Source: Leucobacter komagatae
GTDB taxonomy: Bacteria > Actinomycetota > Actinomycetes > Actinomycetales > Microbacteriaceae
Reading direction: 5' to 3'
Assembly (NCBI RefSeq): GCF_006716085.1
Contig: NZ_VFON01000001.1
Location: forward strand, 186,001 to 250,000
DNA: 64,000 bases
Positions 32,064-40,716 of the stretch are shown here, one piece after another; position 1 is the first letter of the stretch, and every line of letters begins with the position of its first letter. Below the pieces are notes generated by a model. It did no database searches and was not told where the DNA came from. It saw only the letters and a list, made by a program, of their open reading frames with translations. A program made the position numbers and the translations under genes.

Positions 32064-33125
32064 GTGACCCGCACGATCAAGCTTGCAGTGATTCCAGGCG
32101 ACGGTATTGGGCCGGAGGTGATCGAGCAGGCAAACCGCGTCATTGACGCGGTCGTAGCTGGGGGCGACATTACGATTGAGCGCACCGAGTTCAAGCTCGG
32201 CGCCGAGCGCTTCCTCGAGACCGGCGACACGCTGCCTGAAATCGAGCAGGCCGCGATCGCGAGCCACGACGCGATCCTCTTCGGCGCGGTCGGCGGCGTG
32301 CCCGGAGACGAGCGCCTCCGCTCCGCAAACATCGAGCGTGGCCTACTGCTGAAGCTGCGCTTCGACTTCGAGCACTACGCAAACGTGCGCCCGTGCGTGC
32401 TGTTCCCGGGCGTCGAATCGACGCTCGCGAACCCCGGCACTGTCGACTTCGTCGTCGTGCGTGAGGGCACTGAGGGCCCCTACGTCGGTAACGGCGGCCG
32501 CCTACGGCCGGGTACCCCGGCAGAGGTCGCGACCGAGGTGTCGGTGAACACCGCGTTCGGCATCGAGCGAGTCGTTCGCTACGCGTTCGAGACGGCGATG
32601 GCGCGCCCCCGCAAGAAGTTGACCTGGGTGCACAAGACCAACGTGCTCGTGCACGCTGGTGCCACCTGGCAGGGCGTTGTCGAAGCGGTGCGCGAGGAGT
32701 ACCCCGAAGTCGCAGTAGACTACATGCACGTCGACGCGGCAACGATCCACATGGTGCAAAACCCAGCACAGTTCGACGTGTTGGTCACTGACAACCTCTT
32801 TGGTGACATCCTCACCGACCTTGCCGGCGCCATCGGCGGCGGCATCGGTCTCGCGGCATCGGGCAACATCAACCCCGACGGAACCTTCCCCAGCATGTTT
32901 GAGCCGGTACACGGCTCCGCACCCGACATCGCCGGGCAGCAGAAGGCCGATCCCACGGCCGCGATCCTTTCGGCAGGTCTCATGCTCGACCATCTCGGGC
33001 TTGACGCCGAGGCAGAGCGCCTGCGCGCGGCCGTCCGCGCCGACCGCGCCGCGGCGGGAGCCCAGGCTCGTTCGACGACCGAGGTCGGCGACGCGATCAT
33101 CGCGCAGATCCCGGCCCGCGCCTAA
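32064..33125 (+). CDS. leuB: 3-isopropylmalate dehydrogenase
   Basis: Third step of leucine synthesis: oxidative decarboxylation of 3-isopropylmalate, NAD-dependent. A 353-residue member of the isocitrate/isopropylmalate dehydrogenase family. It begins [14 protein letters not shown]; the substrate-binding segment [20 protein letters not shown] and the metal-binding [11 protein letters not shown] and [12 protein letters not shown] motifs are all present. GTG start with GAGGAG upstream. A candidate promoter is TTGAGT (32001) and TATGCT (32022), 15 bases apart. ilvE follows 55 bases downstream, so a branched-chain amino acid operon is likely. Confidence 0.94.
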   Translation: MTRTIKLAVIPGDGIGPEVIEQANRVIDAVVAGGDITIERTEFKLGAERFLETGDTLPEIEQAAIASHDAILFGAVGGVPGDERLRSANIERGLLLKLRFDFEHYANVRPCVLFPGVESTLANPGTVDFVVVREGTEGPYVGNGGRLRPGTPAEVATEVSVNTAFGIERVVRYAFETAMARPRKKLTWVHKTNVLVHAGATWQGVVEAVREEYPEVAVDYMHVDAATIHMVQNPAQFDVLVTDNLFGDILTDLAGAIGGGIGLAASGNINPDGTFPSMFEPVHGSAPDIAGQQKADPTAAILSAGLMLDHLGLDAEAERLRAAVRADRAAAGAQARSTTEVGDAIIAQIPARA

Positions 33126-33180
33126 CCACACCCCCGGCGACAGCCACCCACACTTCTCACACTGACCAGAAAGGCGTGTC

Positions 33181-34284
33181 ATGACTGACTCAACCTTCAC
33201 CCTTACCGAAGCCGAGCGCCTTCCCGCAGCAGAGCGTGACGCGATCCTCGCGAACCCCGGGTTCGGCGACCACTTCACCGACCACATGGTCTCAATCATC
33301 TGGACCGCGGCAGACGGCTGGCACGACGCGCAGGTACTGCCGTACGGCCCGATCGCCATGGACCCCGCGTCTTCAGTGCTGCACTACGGCCAGGAGATCT
33401 TCGAGGGAATGAAGGCGTACCGTCGCGCCGACGACTCGATCGTGATCTTCCGCCCGGAGGAGAACGCGCGCCGCCTGAACGAGTCGGCGGTGCGCCTCGC
33501 CCTGCCCGAGCTTCCCGTCGAGCTGTTCGTCGAGGCGACGAAGCGCCTGGTCGAGATCGATTCGGAGTGGGTGCCCCGCGGCGCCGACCAGTCGCTCTAC
33601 CTGCGCCCGTTCATGATCGCCGATGAGAGCTTCCTCGGCGTCCGGGCTGCCCAGCGCGCCCGTTTCATGGTCATCGCGAGCCCCGCCGGCCCGTACTTCA
33701 CCGGCGGCGTGAAGCCTGTCTCGATCTGGCTGTCGCAGGATTTCGCGCGCGCGGGCCATGGCGGCACCGGCGCCGCGAAGTGCGGCGGCAACTACGCCGC
33801 CTCGCTGCTCCCGCAGAACGTCGCCGCAGAGAACGGCTGCCAGCAGGTGCTCTTCACCGACGCGGGCAACCCCGACGTTATCGATGAACTCGGCGGCATG
33901 AACCTCTTCCTCGTTCGCGCTGACAAGACGCTGCTCACGCCGGCACTCAACGGCAACATTCTGCCGGGAATCACGCGCAAGAGCCTCATTCAGCTCGCGG
34001 AGGATCGCGGATACGCCGTCGAGGAGCGGGCCGTGACCGTGACCGAGTGGCGGGAGGGAGTCGCCGACGGGTCGATCGTCGAGGCGTTCGCCTGCGGCAC
34101 CGCGGCCGTCATCACGCCGATCGGGCAGCTGAAGTCGCCCGACTTCACGATCGACTTCGGCGACAAGGCTCCGGGAGAGCTCACGCTGTCCCTGCGCGAG
34201 GAGCTCACCGGGATTCAGTACGGCACCCATGAGGATCGCCACGGCTGGCTCACCGAGATCCCGACCGCCGGCGTCGCCGCCTAA
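33181..34284 (+). CDS. ilvE: Branched-chain amino acid aminotransferase
   Basis: Final transamination in leucine, isoleucine and valine synthesis, PLP-dependent. A 367-residue fold-type IV enzyme of the long actinobacterial type. The PLP lysine is Lys200 in GAAKCGGNYAASLLPQ. HYGQEIFEGMKAYRR near the N-terminus and FACGTAAVITPIG near the C-terminus are the other signature blocks. ATG start, AGAAAGG upstream. Follows leuB and precedes the FAHD gene by 18 bases. Confidence 0.95.
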   Translation: MTDSTFTLTEAERLPAAERDAILANPGFGDHFTDHMVSIIWTAADGWHDAQVLPYGPIAMDPASSVLHYGQEIFEGMKAYRRADDSIVIFRPEENARRLNESAVRLALPELPVELFVEATKRLVEIDSEWVPRGADQSLYLRPFMIADESFLGVRAAQRARFMVIASPAGPYFTGGVKPVSIWLSQDFARAGHGGTGAAKCGGNYAASLLPQNVAAENGCQQVLFTDAGNPDVIDELGGMNLFLVRADKTLLTPALNGNILPGITRKSLIQLAEDRGYAVEERAVTVTEWREGVADGSIVEAFACGTAAVITPIGQLKSPDFTIDFGDKAPGELTLSLREELTGIQYGTHEDRHGWLTEIPTAGVAA

Positions 34285-34302
34285 CGCACTGGAGGAGTGG
34301 CA

Positions 34303-35091
34303 GTGAAGATCGCACGATTTGAGGCTGACGGCGAGATCTCGTTTGGCATTCTCGACCCAGCGGAGGATGGCAACGGCGTCGAGATCGTCGAACTCGTAGG
34401 CGACCCCATCGTCGCGGGCTACGACACGACGGGTAAGCGCTTCCGGTTCGAGGACGTGCGGCTGCTCGCCCCCGTGATTCCGCGCTCGAAGATTGTGTGC
34501 GTCGGCAAGAACTATGCCGACCACATTGAGGAGATGAAGGGTGTCACGGGCGGCGACGCGCCCAAAGAGCCGCTGCTCTTCCTGAAGCCGAACACCTCGG
34601 TTATTGGCCCGGGCGGCACGATCGTGCGCCCCGCGATCTCGGATCGGGTTGAGCACGAGGGCGAACTCGCGATGGTGATCGGTGCGATCGCGAAGGACGT
34701 CCCTGAGGATCGCGCGCTCGAGTACGTCTTCGGCTTCACCTGCGCGAACGACGTCTCAGCCCGCGACATTCAGATCGCCGACGGCCAGTGGACGCGCGGC
34801 AAGGGCTTCGACACGTTCTGCCCGCTCGGGCCGGTCATCGAGACGGACCCCGACCTTTCTGACGTGCGGGTGACGACGCGAGTGAACGGCGAGACGCGCC
34901 AGGACGGCAAGACGTCGCAGCTCATCTTCTCGCTTGCGCGCATCGTCGCGCACGCGTCGCAGGCGTTCACGCTGCTGCCGGGCGACGTGATCCTGACAGG
35001 CACCCCGGCGGGCGTCGGGCTGCTTGAGGCCGGTGACGTCGTCGAGGTTGAGGTCGAGGGCATCGGGATCCTGCGCAACACCGTCGCATAG
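34303..35091 (+). CDS. Fumarylacetoacetate hydrolase (FAHD) family enzyme
   Basis: A 262-residue FAHD protein. Start at GTG 34303, which has GGAGGAG at good distance; a GTG six bases earlier overlaps that ribosome binding site. It has the phosphate/carboxylate loop KIVCVGKNYADH, the metal-binding EGELAMVIG and FTCANDVSARDIQ, KGFDTFCPLGP and the C-terminal GDVILTGTPAGVGLLEAGD. The family contains oxaloacetate decarboxylases, acylpyruvate hydrolases and 2-hydroxyhepta-2,4-diene-1,7-dioate isomerases. Position after leuB-ilvE suggests clean-up of a 2-keto acid, which is inference. Confidence 0.9.
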   Translation: MKIARFEADGEISFGILDPAEDGNGVEIVELVGDPIVAGYDTTGKRFRFEDVRLLAPVIPRSKIVCVGKNYADHIEEMKGVTGGDAPKEPLLFLKPNTSVIGPGGTIVRPAISDRVEHEGELAMVIGAIAKDVPEDRALEYVFGFTCANDVSARDIQIADGQWTRGKGFDTFCPLGPVIETDPDLSDVRVTTRVNGETRQDGKTSQLIFSLARIVAHASQAFTLLPGDVILTGTPAGVGLLEAGDVVEVEVEGIGILRNTVA

Positions 35092-35107
35092 CGCGCCGCG
35101 CGTGCCG

Positions 35108-35141
35108 GCTGAGTCCCTCACTGATCCGTGGGGGACTCAGC
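35108..35141. terminator. Two-way terminator hairpin
   Basis: GCTGAGTCCC (35108-35117) pairs perfectly with GGGACTCAGC (35132-35141), and CAC/GTG extends the stem inward. It separates the FAHD gene from a convergent gene whose stop is only five bases away. Confidence 0.8.
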
Positions 35142-35145
35142 TGTT

Positions 35146-35751
35146 TCAGCCCTGGCTGAGGCCCTCCAGATCATCCCGCAAACTCGTCGCTCGCTCTGGG
35201 ACTCGGGGGAGTGCCTGCGCGGAAATGCTTCGGGCAAGTTGGCCGTCCTCAAGTAGCACCGCGACCCGGGCCCAGGTGAGGAGGTGCGCGGGGTGCATGC
35301 TCTCGTCCGATGCGGCAGCCTCGGCGCCGGTTCGGAAATCCTCCGGGAACGCGGTGAGCGGGCCGAAGAGCTCCTCTGACTGACGCGGCCATTCCGAGAC
35401 AAAGAACGCGACAGATTCAGCAGCCTCGGCTGCGCTCTGGCCGTAGGCGAACTCGGCATCGGAGCCGTTGCGGAAGCCTGAAATGATCGAGCTACGCCAG
35501 GCACAGTCGTGCTCCCGGAGTTGGTCGGCAGGGGTGCTCGAAGTTGCAGCGACCTCGTCGAGCGGGCTCAAGTGCACGCCAAGGCCGACCTGGAAGACGT
35601 CGGCCCGAGGGCGATGTTGAATTTCGACGACGTGCGTGACGCCTCCGGGGAGCACGCGGCGGGCGACGTCGCCCGACCGGACGAATCCGCCCGCGTTCAA
35701 GAGCGGGAAGAACTGCCGCCGGAACTCGGCATTGATGGTCTTGCGGTCCAC
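35146..35751 (-). CDS. DUF4304-like protein
   Basis: A 201-residue protein of unknown function. GTG start at 35751 with a strong AGGAGG. The N-terminal half fits the DUF4304 pattern: an amphipathic helix ending LLNAGGFVRSGDVARR, then a strand VTHVVEIQHRPRADVFQVGLGV. The C-terminal half is helical and acidic. No catalytic motif is visible. Single gene between the FAHD and rlmN genes. Confidence 0.65.
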   Translation of the reverse strand: MDRKTINAEFRRQFFPLLNAGGFVRSGDVARRVLPGGVTHVVEIQHRPRADVFQVGLGVHLSPLDEVAATSSTPADQLREHDCAWRSSIISGFRNGSDAEFAYGQSAAEAAESVAFFVSEWPRQSEELFGPLTAFPEDFRTGAEAAASDESMHPAHLLTWARVAVLLEDGQLARSISAQALPRVPERATSLRDDLEGLSQG

Positions 35752-35830
35752 GGGGCTCCTCCTATCGGTGCTGCCCCCATTTTAGGGGCCGGGCGCAGCA
35801 TCAGCTGTGAGGTGAGACAATAGGAGCACG

Positions 35831-37135
35831 ATGGATCCGAACAAGCTCAACCACACCCCGCCCACCGGCGAGTCGAAGCTCATTAAGACTCGCCCGAATA
35901 CTGGCGGGCTCGCTCGGCGACCCCAGGTGCGGCCGAAGACCGAGGGGTGGACGCAGATCACCAACCCCGACGGTCGCCCGACGCTGCAGTTCGCATCCCC
36001 GCGCGTGAAGCAGCCGGACACGCACCTCGCCGACATGACGCTCGCTGAGCGCGAAGCGAAGGTCGTCGAAATGGGCCTGCCAAAGTTCCGCGCGAAGCAG
36101 CTCTCGGTGCACTACTTCGAGCACCGGACGACGTCTCCCGAAGAGATGACCGACCTGCCGAAGGACCGGCGAGACGAACTCGCTGAGGCGTTCTTCCCGC
36201 CGCTCTTGAGCGAGGTGAAGAAGCTTGTGACCGACGACGGCAACACCGTGAAGTTCTTGTGGCGCCTGTTCGACGGCGCGCTCGTCGAGTCGGTGCTCAT
36301 GCGGTACCCGGGGCGCATCACGCTCTGTGTCTCGAGCCAGTGCGGCTGTGGGATGAACTGTCCGTTCTGCGCGACGGGGCAGGCTGGCCTCACCCGCAAC
36401 ATGTCGACCGCCGAGATCCTTGACCAGATCGTCCAGGCGAACCGCTTCATCGCCGAGGGTGGGCTTGGACACAAGCGCCGCGCTGGCAACGGTGCCGAGC
36501 CCGAGCGCGTGAACAACATCGTGTTCATGGGTATGGGCGAGCCGCTCGCGAACTACAAGCGCGTCATGAACGCTGTGCGTCGCATGGTGGCGCCGTCGCC
36601 CGAGGGGCTCGGCATGAGCGCACGTGGCATCACGGTCTCAACTGTTGGCCTCGCGCCCGCTATTCGTAAGCTCGCGGACGAGGACATTCCGGTGACCTTC
36701 GCGCTCTCGCTGCACGCCCCGGACGACAAGCTGCGCGACGAGCTCATCCCGGTCAACAGCCGGTGGAAGGTCGACGAGGTGCTTGACGCCGCGTACGCCT
36801 ACTACGAGAAGACCGGCAGGCGTGTCTCGATCGAGTATGCGCTGATCAAGGACATGAATGACCACGCTTGGCGCGCGGACCTGCTCGCTGACAGGCTGAA
36901 CCAGCGCGGGCGCGGCTGGGCGCACGTGAACCCGATCCCGCTCAACCCGACGCCCGGCTCGATCTGGACATCCTCAACGAAGGAGGTCACGCGGGAGTTC
37001 GTCGACAGGCTGAACGCTGCCGGCGTCGTAACGACGCTGCGCGACACCCGGGGCAAAGAGATCGACGGCGCGTGCGGCCAGCTCGTGGCAACCGAGCAGG
37101 ATCGCGCTGACGCGGAGGCGTTCGCCACGGCCTAG
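35831..37135 (+). CDS. rlmN: 23S rRNA (adenine2503-C2)-methyltransferase
   Basis: Radical-SAM enzyme that methylates C2 of A2503 in 23S rRNA and A37 in some tRNAs. 434 residues, with an extra 55-60 residue basic N-terminus compared with E. coli RlmN. The cluster motif CGMNCPFC holds Cys173, Cys177 and Cys180. The SAM-binding GMGEPLANY near residue 238 and the resolving-Cys motif DGACGQL near the C-terminus are present. ATG start. The N-terminal extension begins at a well-placed ATG and is probably real. Confidence 0.94.
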   Translation: MDPNKLNHTPPTGESKLIKTRPNTGGLARRPQVRPKTEGWTQITNPDGRPTLQFASPRVKQPDTHLADMTLAEREAKVVEMGLPKFRAKQLSVHYFEHRTTSPEEMTDLPKDRRDELAEAFFPPLLSEVKKLVTDDGNTVKFLWRLFDGALVESVLMRYPGRITLCVSSQCGCGMNCPFCATGQAGLTRNMSTAEILDQIVQANRFIAEGGLGHKRRAGNGAEPERVNNIVFMGMGEPLANYKRVMNAVRRMVAPSPEGLGMSARGITVSTVGLAPAIRKLADEDIPVTFALSLHAPDDKLRDELIPVNSRWKVDEVLDAAYAYYEKTGRRVSIEYALIKDMNDHAWRADLLADRLNQRGRGWAHVNPIPLNPTPGSIWTSSTKEVTREFVDRLNAAGVVTTLRDTRGKEIDGACGQLVATEQDRADAEAFATA

Positions 37136-37160
37136 CGCTTCGCTGCCCGGCCGCTGCCCA

Positions 37161-37182
37161 GCCACTGCCTTGCCACTGCCTT
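37161..37182. repeat. Short tandem repeat
   Basis: GCCACTGCCTT occurs twice in direct succession, with a partial third copy (GCCA), in the 96-base gap between rlmN and the convergent DUF559-like gene. No function assigned. Confidence 0.7.
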
Positions 37183-37231
37183 GCCAACGCCTGGTCAGTG
37201 CTTCGCTGCCCTCGCGACGCCAGACCACTGC

Positions 37232-38242
37232 TTAACTGCTGACCTCCCTGCGCTGGCTGAGGGCCGCGAAGAGCTGCCGTTTGAGCTCAAGCGGTTGGCG
37301 GTAGAGCAGTGAGCTCGTGACCCTGAGCACGCGCCACCCGTGCTCGGCGTACGCCTGGTACTTCTCGACGTCGCGCACGAACTGGTTCGCCAGACTGAAG
37401 TGGTGCTCGCCCTCGTACTCGATCGCGAGCCTCAGGTGCGGATAGGCGAACTCACTGCAGCCGAGCAAACGCCCGTCGGGGGAGTAAACGTCGTAGTCGA
37501 GCATTGGTCGCGGTGCTCCCCACGCCTCGAGCAACACGCGAATGTGGCTTTCGGGCGGCGAGGCGCTCTGGTGCGTGAGCGCCGGCAGTGTCTCCCGAAG
37601 CGAGTGCCCGCCGCGACGGTATGGCGTGGTGGCTGCTTGTTCGAGCTGGGGGAGCGTCGCCAAAGCGTCGCGCTTGTACCGGCTGGTTCCCGGATATCGC
37701 GGGTGCCGGAGTACGGCGTCACCGAGTGCAACCGCGTCGGAGCGCGGGAGGCCAGGTGAGAGCTGCGCCCATGTCGTTGCTGGGTCTACCACTGGGATGC
37801 CTCTGAGCACGACCACTCTGACCTGCCTGGGCGACAGCGTCCGGTACTTGACGCCACAGAGTTCGTGAGACCGCTTTCCCTCGCACGAGGCAACGTCAAC
37901 GCGAAGCTGGGCGTCGCCTAACGGTGGGGCGACGGGGAGCCTCCACAGCACCGCGGCTGTGTGGTGCGAGAAAAACGCGTGCGGCTTCATCACCTCACGG
38001 AGCTTGGTCGCTCGGAGAGCGATCGACTGCCGCCATCGTTCGTGCGGGTGGGGCTGACGGCCGCTGTCCTGGCCTGGAGGGTATCCGGCAATCCCGCCAT
38101 CAACCCGGGCGTAGGTGCCCGGGGCAATCCGCACCACGTCATCGCCGTGCAGGCGGCGGCTATCAACACCGGCAGCGCGGGCAGCGCCGGCCGTGAACAC
38201 GTTGCCGAGGGTGGCGGGCAGAGGGTGCTGGCGTCGATCCAT
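37232..38242 (-). CDS. DUF559/AbiEi-like protein with endonuclease-like C-terminus
   Basis: A 336-residue protein from ATG 38242 (a GTG 16 codons upstream is possible). The N-terminal half resembles AbiEi-type antitoxins: an early TAGAARAAGVDSRRL winged-helix-like segment, APGTYAR, and SHHTAAVLWRLPV. The C-terminal third has LAIEYEGEHHF and DVEKYQAYAEHGWRVLRVTS, a DUF559/Vsr-like PD-(D/E)xK nuclease core with E-Y-E-G-E-H in place of D-G-x-x-H. Such proteins are common and poorly characterised in actinobacteria. No AbiEii-type nucleotidyltransferase toxin is adjacent, so it is an orphan. Role uncertain. Confidence 0.7.
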   Translation of the reverse strand: MDRRQHPLPATLGNVFTAGAARAAGVDSRRLHGDDVVRIAPGTYARVDGGIAGYPPGQDSGRQPHPHERWRQSIALRATKLREVMKPHAFFSHHTAAVLWRLPVAPPLGDAQLRVDVASCEGKRSHELCGVKYRTLSPRQVRVVVLRGIPVVDPATTWAQLSPGLPRSDAVALGDAVLRHPRYPGTSRYKRDALATLPQLEQAATTPYRRGGHSLRETLPALTHQSASPPESHIRVLLEAWGAPRPMLDYDVYSPDGRLLGCSEFAYPHLRLAIEYEGEHHFSLANQFVRDVEKYQAYAEHGWRVLRVTSSLLYRQPLELKRQLFAALSQRREVSS

Positions 38243-38461
38243 GCGGCAATCCTGCAGGCTTCGGGTCTGACAGCTCGAGCGAGTGCGCACACCTGTGGAG
38301 AATCGGGTCTCCCAATTCAGGGATCACCATATGTGGACGAACCACCAGCCCCAAACCCCACAACCAGCCCAGCCCCAGTGCCCAGGCCCGCAACTTTGTC
38401 TGCGGATTGACGTACTTCGGGTGGGTCTAACTACGTCAAGACGAAGAGAAAGTCTTCTGGG

Positions 38462-38487
38462 CTGGCAGCCGGCAGCTGGCAGCCGGC
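38462..38487. repeat. Direct repeat in a 280-base gap
   Basis: CTGGCAGCCGGC is present at 38462-38473 and again at 38476-38487. It is followed by GC-rich sequence that can pair back with it (CTGGGC near 38457 with GCCCAG near 38512), which would act as a terminator for the minus-strand aminotransferase gene. The rest of the gap 38243-38522 shows nothing recognisable. Confidence 0.55.
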
Positions 38488-38522
38488 GACGGCGGGCAGG
38501 GCCGGCAGCCCGCCCAGCCTAC

Positions 38523-39590
38523 CTACCGCCCCAAAGCCCCCGCCAGCAGCTCCACGTCTTCGGGCGTGTTCCAGAGGTGGAACGACACCCGCGCGTTCCC
38601 AGCCCGCCCCGAGGCGACGAGCCCTGCCTGCTGCATTGCCGCGAGGTCGGCTCCGTCAGGGTCTGGCCAGGTCACAATCGCGGAGTTGCCGGGCTCCATC
38701 CCGAGCACTGCGCGCGCGGCGTTCGCGAGCCCCACCGCGTGATCGTGAACCGCGGCAGAGTCGAGCGACACGAACAGCTCAAGGGCCGCCGCGGTTCCCG
38801 GCACGAGCGGCCACAGTGGGGAGAGGTCGAACCGCCCCGCCCCCGCGGCGAGCGGGGTGTGGCCCGCGTAGCACGAGCTCCACACGTCGTCAGCTGAGCA
38901 CCAGCCAGCGGCGAGCGGCGTGAGCGTCTCGTCGAGGCCCTCCCTCACAGTGAGGAAGGCGGTGCCGCGCGGCGAGCACAACCACTTGTAGGCGTGGCAG
39001 ACCGTGTAGTCGAAGTGGGCCGCGCCGACGGGCAGCCACCCGAGCGACTGGGTGAGGTCGACGCAGGTGCGCGCACCGACCGCGGCCGCCGCCGACGCGA
39101 TCGCCTCGTAGTCAGCAACCTCACCCGTCGCAGACTGCACGAGCGAGAACGCGACGAGCGACGTCGACTCCGTCACCGCGGTAGCCAGAGACGCGACAGG
39201 CGCGTACCTGACCGTCACGCCGCGTGAGGCGAGCTGTTCGAACGGGTGGGAGAGCGATGCGAAGTCTCCCGCAGCGCAGAGCACCTCGCCACCGGCGGGC
39301 ACTCCAGTTGCCACGATCGACACGAGCTGCGATACCTGAGACCCGAGCGCGACGCGCGAGGCTGCAACTCCGGCGAGCGTGGCGTAGAGCCCCCTCACTC
39401 GCTCAGCGGTGTCGCCGATGGCGCGGGCGTCGAGCGCGCCCCGACCCCACGCGTCGTTGAACTCTTGGCTGGCTCGCAGCGTCTCGTGCGTGGGGAGCCC
39501 GCCGGTGCACGCCGAGAGGTATCCGCGGGTCGGTGCGAAGTGGCTCGAGAAGTCTGGTGACGTGGGCAGCGTTGCCGGTGAAGTGGTCAT
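38523..39590 (-). CDS. PLP-dependent aminotransferase class V
   Basis: A 355-residue fold-type I enzyme related to cysteine desulfurases, kynureninases and isopenicillin-epimerase-like proteins. PLP residues: Asp178 in CVDLTQSLG and the Schiff-base Lys202 in HAYKWLCSPRG. The LSACTGGLP N-terminal block is typical of the class V subgroup that binds small amino acids. The catalytic Cys loop of cysteine desulfurases is not evident, so desulfurase activity is unlikely. Divergent from a LysR gene across an 82-base gap containing a perfect inverted repeat. Confidence 0.88.
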   Translation of the reverse strand: MTTSPATLPTSPDFSSHFAPTRGYLSACTGGLPTHETLRASQEFNDAWGRGALDARAIGDTAERVRGLYATLAGVAASRVALGSQVSQLVSIVATGVPAGGEVLCAAGDFASLSHPFEQLASRGVTVRYAPVASLATAVTESTSLVAFSLVQSATGEVADYEAIASAAAAVGARTCVDLTQSLGWLPVGAAHFDYTVCHAYKWLCSPRGTAFLTVREGLDETLTPLAAGWCSADDVWSSCYAGHTPLAAGAGRFDLSPLWPLVPGTAAALELFVSLDSAAVHDHAVGLANAARAVLGMEPGNSAIVTWPDPDGADLAAMQQAGLVASGRAGNARVSFHLWNTPEDVELLAGALGR

Positions 39591-39616
39591 GCTGCCAGGC
39601 TATGACCAACCCAAAC

Positions 39617-39640
39617 ATAAGAATAGGGAATGATTCTTAT
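39617..39640. promoter_or_regulatory. LysR-type binding site between divergent genes
   Basis: ATAAGAAT and ATTCTTAT are perfect 8-base inverted arms separated by 8 bases. They are AT-rich in a GC-rich genome and contain the T-N11-A pattern expected of LysR boxes. The site lies between the aminotransferase start (39590) and the lysR promoter (-10 TATAGT at 39660-39665). Confidence 0.82.
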
Positions 39641-39672
39641 GAAAGACTTGCGCCTGGGTTATAGTGGGTGCT

Positions 39673-40647
39673 GTGAACGCGACACGAACCACCGATCCCC
39701 TCGGCTCGATCGACTCGACCGAGCTTCGGATCTTGCACACGCTCTCGGTGACGGGATCACTGACCGCGACCGCGGCGGCGCTCGGCCTGAGCCAGCCCGC
39801 CGTCAGCCAGCGCATCAAGCGCGTGGAGACGCGCCTTGCCGTGCCGCTCATCGAACGCTTTGGCCGCGGCATCAGGCTGACGACCGCCGGCAACATCCTC
39901 GCAGACCACGGCCGCACGGTCGTGAGCGAGATCGACGCGGCCCTCGCCGCGATCGACGACCTCCGGGGTGAGCGGGCCGGTACGCTGAGGCTCGTCGGCT
40001 TCCCGTCTGCTTCCGCGACGATCGTTCCCGCGATCATGCGCAAGCTCGCCGCAGAGGCCCCCGAGGTCGCGCTCCAGTACCGCGAGGCAGAGCCGCCCGA
40101 GGCGACCGAGATGCTGCGCGACGGTGAGGTCGATTGCGCGCTCATCTTCGACTACGAGGGGGCGGCAGAGCTCCCCGCGGGCTCCGCGTTCTTCCCGCTC
40201 TGGGAAGAGGAGGTGCACCTCGTCGTCTCCGAGCGCAGGGCTGCGGAGCTCGAGGGGCTCGGTGCAGAAGGCGGCCCGGCGAAGCTCGGCGAGTTTGCCG
40301 CAGACCACTGGATCGCCGGTTGCGAGAAATGCCGCGGGCACCTGCTTGCGGCCGCCCGCGACGCCGGTTTCGATCCCGAGATCATCCAGGAAACCGACAA
40401 CGTGCCCGCAATGCTCGCGATGGCGGCAGCCGGAGGCGCGGTCGCCCTCGTACCGGGCCTCGCGCTCGCTGCGGCCCGCACGCTGCCCGAGGAGGCGGTG
40501 CTCGTCGAGCTGGATCCGCAGCGCCACCGCACCATCGGCCTCATCGCGATGGCGACCGCAAATGAGAGCCCGCAGGTTCGCCTCGCGAGGCGCCTCCTGT
40601 CGGGCATCGACAGCGCCTGCTGGGGGCTCACACCGGCCCCGCAGTAG
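39673..40647 (+). CDS. LysR family transcriptional regulator
   Basis: A 324-residue LysR protein. The N-terminal helix-turn-helix is LTATAAALGLSQPAVSQRIK. The C-terminal effector domain starts at GTLRLVGFPSASATIVPAIM and carries a Cys pair, CEKCRGH, within the sensing domain, unusual enough to suggest metal or redox sensing. GTG 39673 is preferred over GTG 39664 because a TATAGT -10 box ends seven bases before it, so the mRNA would be leaderless. It probably controls the divergent aminotransferase and the MFS gene 69 bases downstream. Confidence 0.88.
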   Translation: MNATRTTDPLGSIDSTELRILHTLSVTGSLTATAAALGLSQPAVSQRIKRVETRLAVPLIERFGRGIRLTTAGNILADHGRTVVSEIDAALAAIDDLRGERAGTLRLVGFPSASATIVPAIMRKLAAEAPEVALQYREAEPPEATEMLRDGEVDCALIFDYEGAAELPAGSAFFPLWEEEVHLVVSERRAAELEGLGAEGGPAKLGEFAADHWIAGCEKCRGHLLAAARDAGFDPEIIQETDNVPAMLAMAAAGGAVALVPGLALAAARTLPEEAVLVELDPQRHRTIGLIAMATANESPQVRLARRLLSGIDSACWGLTPAPQ

Positions 40648-40716
40648 CGCGAGCCGCAGCCGCGCCGACCCCAGCATCACCCCGCCGAACGCACCACCAC
40701 ATCAAGGAGACGTCGA

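Noticed and set aside
38523..39590. Cysteine desulfurase call for the class V aminotransferase
   Set aside because: PLP lysine and aspartate are present, but the catalytic cysteine loop typical of NifS/IscS/SufS is not visible.
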